From Bin55 sp963664665 (lineage in GTDB: Bacteria > Pseudomonadota > Gammaproteobacteria > Pseudomonadales > Azotimanducaceae), in assembly GCA_963664665.2 (NCBI GenBank), contig CAXXMH010000008.1, positions 1 through 64,000 of the forward strand: 64,000 nt of DNA. The letters are read 5' to 3'. Shown here one piece after another: positions 58,564 to 64,000 of the stretch (its first letter is position 1; each line of letters begins with the position of its first letter). Under the pieces are notes generated by a model that was given only the letters and a program-made list of their open reading frames with translations, was not told where the DNA came from and did not search any database. The position numbers were made by a program, and so were the translations under genes.

Positions 58564-60057
58564 GTGGGCAAAACGACCGGCTTTATGGAGTTCGAGCGGA
58601 ACGCTGCCCCGTATCGACCTCCGCTCGAACGCATCGCAGATTTTCGCGAAATCTATACGCCGCACGACGAAACAAGACTCACGGCTCAGAGCGCACGCTG
58701 CATGGATTGCGGCGTTCCTTTCTGCCAATCGCAGACGCTACCGGACAACCGGATCAGCAAAGCCGGATGCCCCATCCACAACCTTATCCCTGAATGGAAT
58801 GATCTGGTATATCGTGATCAATGGCGCGACGCGCTTGATAGATTGCATGCAACTAACAATTTCCCCGAATTCACCGGTCGCGTCTGCCCTGCCCCGTGTG
58901 AGGGGAGTTGTGTATTAGGAATCACTGATCCACCGGTAACCATCAAGAACATCGAGATGGCGATCGTGGACAAGGGATTTGCGAACGGCTGGATCCAGCC
59001 TAATCCGCCCAGTCGCAGAACTAACAAAAGCGTAGCAATCGTAGGGTCCGGCCCTGCTGGACTCGCTGCAGCTGACCAGCTCAACCGACAGGGTCACTCG
59101 GTGACGGTGTACGAGCGAGCGGATCGCATCGGCGGCTTGCTAATGTACGGCATTCCAAACATGAAGCTGGACAAAGAACATGTCATTCAACGACGCCTGA
59201 CACTCATGCAGGAAGAAGGGGTTGTATTCAAACCCGATAGCGATATCGGCGACGGTACGAATGGCACTGTTGACATTCGCGATCTTGTTGAAGAAAGCGA
59301 CGTACTTCTACTCGCCACCGGCGCGACGACTCCAAATGACTTGAACTTGCCCGGGCGTGAGTTGGACGGTATTCATTTTGCGATGGAATACTTAACGGCT
59401 AACACAAAAAGTCTGCTAGATTTAAATCTCGAAGACGGGAACTACATTGACGTCGCCGGTGAACGAGTATTGGTAATTGGTGGCGGAGACACCGGTACGG
59501 ATTGCTTAGGTACTGCAATGCGCCACGGTTGTGCTGAATTAGTCAACTTCGAGTTGTTTCCGTCGCACCCCGAGGACCGGCGGCCGACCAACCCGTGGCC
59601 CGAGTATCCGCTGATCTTTCGGGTCGATTACGGCCACGAAGAAGCAACAGCGAAATTCGGCGAGGATCCTCGGATATTCGCGATTAGTACGACCGAATTC
59701 ATGGATAACGGTAACGGTCGTGTTGGTGGCGTAAAAACGTTGGATATCAGCATGGAATCAGGATCGCCTACGCCGATTCAAGGCACTGAGAAGGTCTGGG
59801 AGTTCGATCGTATCTTTCTGGCACTCGGCTTTCGAGGACCTGAACACTACGTGTCCAAACCACTCGCATTGGAGCTCGACAATCGAACGAACTATCTTGC
59901 GGATAAAGGTAAATACGAGACTACGGTGAACGGTGTATTTGCTGCGGGCGACTGTCGACGTGGTCAATCTCTAGTCGTTTGGGCAATTAATGAAGGACGT
60001 GAAGCCGCCAGAGAAATCGACCGTTATCTCATGAAATCGACGACACTGCTAGGCTAA
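58564..60057 (+). CDS. gltD: glutamate synthase small subunit
   Basis: A 497-residue beta subunit that takes electrons from NADPH and passes them through FAD and 4Fe-4S clusters to GltB. The cysteine-rich start, RCMDCGVPFCQSQT, with CPIHNLIPEW and VCPAPCEGSC, holds the two clusters. VAIVGSGPAGLAAADQL binds FAD, and VLVIGGGDTGTDCLG binds NADPH; GVFAAGDCRRGQSLVVWA is the closing FAD motif. It begins with GTG seven bases after gltB, and ends 10 bases before the convergent priA. Confidence 0.96.
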   Translation: MGKTTGFMEFERNAAPYRPPLERIADFREIYTPHDETRLTAQSARCMDCGVPFCQSQTLPDNRISKAGCPIHNLIPEWNDLVYRDQWRDALDRLHATNNFPEFTGRVCPAPCEGSCVLGITDPPVTIKNIEMAIVDKGFANGWIQPNPPSRRTNKSVAIVGSGPAGLAAADQLNRQGHSVTVYERADRIGGLLMYGIPNMKLDKEHVIQRRLTLMQEEGVVFKPDSDIGDGTNGTVDIRDLVEESDVLLLATGATTPNDLNLPGRELDGIHFAMEYLTANTKSLLDLNLEDGNYIDVAGERVLVIGGGDTGTDCLGTAMRHGCAELVNFELFPSHPEDRRPTNPWPEYPLIFRVDYGHEEATAKFGEDPRIFAISTTEFMDNGNGRVGGVKTLDISMESGSPTPIQGTEKVWEFDRIFLALGFRGPEHYVSKPLALELDNRTNYLADKGKYETTVNGVFAAGDCRRGQSLVVWAINEGREAAREIDRYLMKSTTLLG

Positions 60058-60067
60058 TAGAGTGTTT

Positions 60068-62227
60068 CTACGCGAGCTCGCTCGGGTCGACGTCAATCGA
60101 CCACCTTATCTTTCGTGATTTCGGCCGCATACGTTCTACTGTCTTAAGCGCGTCATGCAGCTGACGTCGTTGTGAAGCGATGACGACTCCTTGAAATCGA
60201 TATTGCCGGGCCACTCGACTGATAGGCGCATTAACCGGCCCTAAGACTTTTACGTCGCACTGCCGAAGCGTATTCAATACCTCGCTACAGAAGTCTTCTG
60301 CGAACCGTTCGTCGGTACCCTCGGCACGTATGACAGCCATTTGCCCGAAAGGTGGAAACTTCGCCTCCCTGCGCAACCTTAATTCGGTTTCTGTGAATCC
60401 AACATACCCATCCTTTACGAGTGATCTCAAATCCGGGTTATCTGGGTCGAACGATTGAATCCAAACTTCCCCGGGCTTCTCCGCTCGTCCAGCTCGACCG
60501 GCGACCTGCACGATCAACTGTGCAGTACGCTCAGGTCCGCGAAAATCTGTCGATAGAAAACCATTGTCCGCGGCGATCACGGCAACCAAGGTGACGTTGG
60601 GAAAGTGGTGACCTTTTGCAAGCATTTGCGTCCCGATCAACAAACCTTCTTCAGCATGCTGTAAACGAGAAAACATTGCAGTCAGCTGCCGATTAGTTCG
60701 AACACTGTCCCGATCAATACGGTGTCGTGGAACATCGGGAAAAGATTGCGCAAGCGTCTCCTCAACTTGCTGTGTGCCCACTCCTAGCGTAACGATCGAC
60801 TCCTTTCCGCAATCTTGGCACTTAGACAACGCTTGATAACGGCGGCCGCACGCATGGCACTGGAGGAACTGACTCGGAACTTCGTGCCAAGTCAACCTCA
60901 CATCGCAATCCAGGCAATTGGCTGTCCAGCCGCAATCTTGACAAAAGTAGTAGGTCGAATGACCACGGCGGTTAATCAAAACCAGGACTTGCCCGTCACG
61001 ATCTAAATGCTCACCGATCCTGCGCAGCAGAGGCTCGCAAATTCCGCCTTTAACTTGAGTATGTCGCATATCCTGGATGTGGAACGACGGTAGCTCTGAT
61101 GCTCCGGGTCTATGCGATAACTGGAGATAGCTGTAGCGTTTCGTCCTCGCGTTCACCACAGACTCCATCGATGGCGTCGCACTACCGAGGACGCAAGGAA
61201 TTCCAAGTTTGCTAGCACGCAATACCGCTACGTCTCGCGCAGAGTAGCGCAACGATTCGCTTTGTTTATACGAAGGATCGTGCTCTTCGTCTACCACGAT
61301 CGCGCCAAGGTTCTTGAACGGAGTGAACACTGCTGATCGAGTGCCCACGACAATCGGTATCTCGCCAATGGCAGCTTGTGTCCAAGTTTCAAATCGCTTG
61401 GCATTCGAAATCATCGAATGCATGATGGCTAATCGACTGAATCGTTCTTGAAACCGACGGGTCATTTGAGGGGTTAGCGCGATTTCGGGTACTAATACAA
61501 GTGCTTGTTTCCCTTGGCGTATTAAGTCATCAATGACCTGCAGGTATACCTCCGTCTTACCGCTTCCCGTGACGCCGTCCAGCAGGAAAGTCTGAAACTC
61601 ATGAAGACTTGACTTAATCGAATCTATGGCGGCTTGTTGTTCCTGCGACGGAGAGATCGGACTGGGTGTGATTACTGATGCTGACGCGACATCGGTCTTT
61701 TGCACCAAGCCTTTACGCTCAAGCGCGTCTAACGTCGGTTTTGCGATATCAAATGATTGGAGTGTCGATTCGCGTACGACTCCGTGTTCGTGAAGCGTCT
61801 GCCACGCATGTTGTTGACGAATTGCGTTCGCCTTTAGTTCATGGCGATTGGTGTCGTCAACGAGCGTCCACTGCTTTTCAGGTTCCGTCCTTGCGGCTTG
61901 TCCGCGTACGACAGCCGTTGGCAAAATCGTCTCGAAAACAGATCCTAAGGGATGGTGGTAGTACTCCGACAGCCAGAGACCTAACTCAACGACTTCCTCG
62001 CTGATAAGAGGTTGTTCATCTATCACGCGATCGATATCTCTGAGTTTGAAGTTAGACTGACTCGTATGACCAATAACAACACCTTCGGCGCGTCCGTGGC
62101 CGAGTGGTACACTCACTCGTGCACCAACAGCCGGAGTGGTCATGCCACTCGGTATCGAATAGTCGTAGCTGTCCCATACACGGCGAGGCACGACCACTTT
62201 AACGATTTCGGTCTCTTTCGACGACAT
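60068..62227 (-). CDS. priA: primosomal protein N' (replication restart helicase)
   Basis: A 719-residue PriA, the 3'-to-5' DNA helicase that reloads the replisome at stalled forks. The helicase core has Walker A DGVTGSGKTEVYLQV, the DEEH box VVDEEHDPSYKQ, and the later motif VTLVAVIAADNGFLSTDFRGPERT. Zinc-binding cysteine pairs are clear in CQDCGWTANCLDCD and CHACGRRYQALSKCQDCG. I start at the ATG at 62227 (MSSKETEIVK); the longer frame adds 29 residues into the rpmE promoter space. It is divergent from rpmE, as in other gammaproteobacteria. Confidence 0.95.
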   Translation of the reverse strand: MSSKETEIVKVVVPRRVWDSYDYSIPSGMTTPAVGARVSVPLGHGRAEGVVIGHTSQSNFKLRDIDRVIDEQPLISEEVVELGLWLSEYYHHPLGSVFETILPTAVVRGQAARTEPEKQWTLVDDTNRHELKANAIRQQHAWQTLHEHGVVRESTLQSFDIAKPTLDALERKGLVQKTDVASASVITPSPISPSQEQQAAIDSIKSSLHEFQTFLLDGVTGSGKTEVYLQVIDDLIRQGKQALVLVPEIALTPQMTRRFQERFSRLAIMHSMISNAKRFETWTQAAIGEIPIVVGTRSAVFTPFKNLGAIVVDEEHDPSYKQSESLRYSARDVAVLRASKLGIPCVLGSATPSMESVVNARTKRYSYLQLSHRPGASELPSFHIQDMRHTQVKGGICEPLLRRIGEHLDRDGQVLVLINRRGHSTYYFCQDCGWTANCLDCDVRLTWHEVPSQFLQCHACGRRYQALSKCQDCGKESIVTLGVGTQQVEETLAQSFPDVPRHRIDRDSVRTNRQLTAMFSRLQHAEEGLLIGTQMLAKGHHFPNVTLVAVIAADNGFLSTDFRGPERTAQLIVQVAGRAGRAEKPGEVWIQSFDPDNPDLRSLVKDGYVGFTETELRLRREAKFPPFGQMAVIRAEGTDERFAEDFCSEVLNTLRQCDVKVLGPVNAPISRVARQYRFQGVVIASQRRQLHDALKTVERMRPKSRKIRWSIDVDPSELA

Positions 62228-62280
62228 ATCTGTGATTAAACGACTAAAATTGCGCTCGCAAGTTAACAGGTACTCCCAGC

Positions 62281-62490
62281 GTGAAACCCGATATTCATCC
62301 TGATTACCACCCAATCAAGGCAACGTGTAGCTGCGGCAACACGTTCGATACGCGCTCCACATTAAAGGAAGATATCCACTTGGACATCTGCGCGAAGTGC
62401 CACCCGTTCTACACCGGTCAGCAAAAGATCGTGGACCGCGCTGGGCGCGTTGAGCGGTTCCAGAAAAGGTACGGCAATACTTCAAAGTAA
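62281..62490 (+). CDS. rpmE: 50S ribosomal protein L31, zinc-binding type
   Basis: A 69-residue L31 of the zinc-containing (C+) kind: ligands C16, C18, C37 and C40 in ATCSCGN and DICAKCHPFYTGQQK. It starts at a GTG. The neighbour priA is divergent, 53 bases away, so both promoters share a short region. The zinc-independent paralogue that often replaces it under zinc limitation is not in the window. Confidence 0.95.
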   Translation: MKPDIHPDYHPIKATCSCGNTFDTRSTLKEDIHLDICAKCHPFYTGQQKIVDRAGRVERFQKRYGNTSK

Positions 62491-62674
62491 TTCGAATAAT
62501 TCTATATATTTATACAGTTGTTCGCGGTTCCAAATTAACCTGATAGAGACTTGCCCACCTAACGAGCGCCTTAGTTAGGATTTCAGATCGAGAGACACGG
62601 CATGGATTCAATGATAATTCAGGAATCCGCTTGTCAAAGATGATGACGCATAAATTGCGTAATTCTTCGTGAAC

Positions 62675-64000
62675 ATGCCTCACTTAAACTCGATATTCAA
62701 GCTACTGTCCGCGTGCACGCTAATAGCGTTTGCGAGCTTCGCGACAGCAGGCCCTGGCTCGAAACTCTACAACGAGCTGTTGGACAAAGACGGCTTCTAT
62801 GAGGCAGGCGGATGGCAAGAGTACGTCGAACGTATCGGCAATAAGCTACTTCGCCATGTCGACGACGGGAAACGAAAGTACTATTTTTTCGTTGTCGATA
62901 GTCCCGGCGTAAACGCGTTCGCGACTCCAGACGCTTACATTTTCGTTAATCGCGGGTTGCTGATATTTCTTGAGTCCGAAGACCAGCTCGCCGCCGTAAT
63001 CGCTCATGAAATCGGCCACGTGGTTGCCGAGCACGGACGAAAACAGCGAAGCACCGAGATCTTAGGAAAAGCCGCAGGCATCGCAGCGATGCTAATGACT
63101 GGACGCAACGAAATGATGCAGGTATCCGATGCCACGGCCCGAACCATCCTTGCTGGCTATGGACGAGAAATGGAGCTTGAAGCTGACCAAATCGGTGCCG
63201 AGCTCGTAGCCAAGGCTGGCTACAACCCGCTTGCGATCATCGATGCGCTGCAAGTGTTGAAAGACCAATCACTCTTTGCTAAAGAAGTAAGAGGGCAACC
63301 CGCGACCTACCACGGTCTATTCGCAACACACCCGCAAAACGACAAGCGACTTCACGACATTGTCAGTTTCGCGATCGGTTCCCTGCCCGAAGACCTCATA
63401 GAACCTATCGACAACTTCTGGGGACTGATGGACGGAATGAAGTTTGGTAGCGAAGCGACGACTGGCATGCTCTCACAGCACGTCTTCTTCGACAAAACGG
63501 CACGGGTCGTGATCGAGTTTCCAACTTCCTGGTTCGTTCGGTACAACCAACAGCAAGTTACCGGAGAAGCAAAGGGAGGTGCGGATGTCGCTTGGGCAGC
63601 GATCACGCGTCACACACCCGACGGCAAGATTGTGCCCAAGGACTTCGTCCGTGACACACTCAAACGCACCGATGTTGAAAACGAACAAACCGTCGACCTA
63701 GGGACTGGTCGACAAGCCTACCTCGCCGAATTGGCGTTAGCAGATGCGAATCGCTTCAGTTTGCTTGGGTTAGTGCAATTGGGTGGCGATGTGTATACCG
63801 TTCGAGGCGAGGTGGGACCGAAAGGAGACGTCGAACAATTCCAAGAAGACTTTATGTCAATATTGATCGGGATTCGAGATATGCGCCCGAGCGATATTCA
63901 ACAGGATACAACCACCAAGATCAAAGTGATCGTAGCCGATCCCGGGACAACCTATCAAGATCTCGTGAACATGACCCCGATTCGCAATAACGGCGTTCAA
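62675..64000 (+). CDS. exported M48-family metalloprotease (BepA-like), cut by window end
   Basis: The reading frame runs from the ATG at 62675 (an in-frame GTG lies six bases earlier) to the end of the window, 442 codons without a stop. A signal peptide (LLSACTLIAFASFATA) is followed by the M48 peptidase domain: the zinc motif HEIGHVVAEH at residues 111-120 and the third ligand in the GREMELEADQIG segment. NRGLLIFLESEDQLAAVIAHE is the classical approach to the active site. It is probably periplasmic, in the BepA/LoiP-like quality-control group. The C terminus is missing; the last residues, KIKVIVADPGTTYQDLV, look like the start of a LysM-like stretch. Confidence 0.88.
   Translation, partial: MPHLNSIFKLLSACTLIAFASFATAGPGSKLYNELLDKDGFYEAGGWQEYVERIGNKLLRHVDDGKRKYYFFVVDSPGVNAFATPDAYIFVNRGLLIFLESEDQLAAVIAHEIGHVVAEHGRKQRSTEILGKAAGIAAMLMTGRNEMMQVSDATARTILAGYGREMELEADQIGAELVAKAGYNPLAIIDALQVLKDQSLFAKEVRGQPATYHGLFATHPQNDKRLHDIVSFAIGSLPEDLIEPIDNFWGLMDGMKFGSEATTGMLSQHVFFDKTARVVIEFPTSWFVRYNQQQVTGEAKGGADVAWAAITRHTPDGKIVPKDFVRDTLKRTDVENEQTVDLGTGRQAYLAELALADANRFSLLGLVQLGGDVYTVRGEVGPKGDVEQFQEDFMSILIGIRDMRPSDIQQDTTTKIKVIVADPGTTYQDLVNMTPIRNNGVQ

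Noticed and set aside
62228..62314. Upstream extension of priA
   Set aside because: It would run through the divergent rpmE promoter and into rpmE; MSSKETEIVK at 62227 is the better start.
62560..62583. Inverted repeat CCTAAC...GTTAGG after rpmE
   Set aside because: Six-base stem with a ten-base loop and no T-run; too weak to call a terminator.
1..64000. Search for CRISPR arrays, insertion sequences, prophage genes, rRNA
   Set aside because: No regularly spaced repeats, transposase, integrase, phage structural gene or rRNA sequence was seen.

Overview
The window reads as a compact bacterial chromosome segment, most likely from a gammaproteobacterium. The evidence is priA placed divergently next to rpmE (the arrangement in E. 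coli), a gltBD pair, haem-type bacterioferritin with Bfd, a ribBX-type riboflavin gene and abundant acyl-CoA/dioxygenase catabolic genes. Base composition looks close to half GC by eye. Genes are tightly packed, several convergent pairs share their stop codons, and I see no insertion sequence, prophage, rRNA or CRISPR array. The organism call is an inference from gene content.

Layout. 0-6 kb: tail of a probable PQQ-type dehydrogenase, a lytic-transglycosylase-like lipoprotein, a BCP peroxiredoxin, an alcohol dehydrogenase/FAH pair, and DUF1993-ribBX-pdxA. 6-10 kb: a DUF433/DUF5615 toxin-antitoxin-like pair, a GH51 arabinofuranosidase and a class III CoA-transferase. 10-15.4 kb: two phytanoyl-CoA dioxygenase (PhyH) paralogues, an SDR, tRNA-Arg(UCG) and an amidohydrolase. 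15.5-24.6 kb: ankyrin protein, bacterioferritin and divergent bfd with a Fur-box-like site, a MerR/TPR fusion, a sirtuin, a second CoA-transferase, an epoxide-hydrolase-like enzyme and a sodium:solute symporter. 24.6-27.9 kb: a five-gene operon of a diiron ferritin-like oxygenase, a paralogue that has lost every metal ligand, two related SCP2-like small proteins and an FmdB zinc ribbon. 28-34 kb: DUF3604 protein with translationally coupled HIT protein, ASPIC/UnbV lipoprotein, aquaporin and exported peroxiredoxin. 34-39 kb: a Gld-like ABC system with permease and GldG fused. 39-52 kb: SDR, TauD dioxygenase, D-threonine-aldolase-like enzyme, an unusual enolase-superfamily member, two acyl-CoA synthetases and a MaoC/MaoC/LLM/ADC-like/amidohydrolase run. 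52-64 kb: housekeeping genes mdh, NUDIX, gltB, gltD, priA, rpmE and an M48 peptidase cut by the window end.

How it fits together. Much of the window looks like degradation of unidentified carboxylic or alkyl substrates: CoA activation (two AMP ligases, two CoA-transferases), oxygen-dependent attack (two PhyH, TauD, flavin monooxygenase, diiron oxygenase), hydration (MaoC pair, enolase superfamily) and hydrolysis. The rest covers nitrogen assimilation, iron storage, cofactor synthesis and replication restart. The most unusual locus is the diiron/pseudo-diiron/SCP2-like operon at 24.6-27.9 kb, which looks like a multi-subunit oxygenase whose composition I do not recognise.
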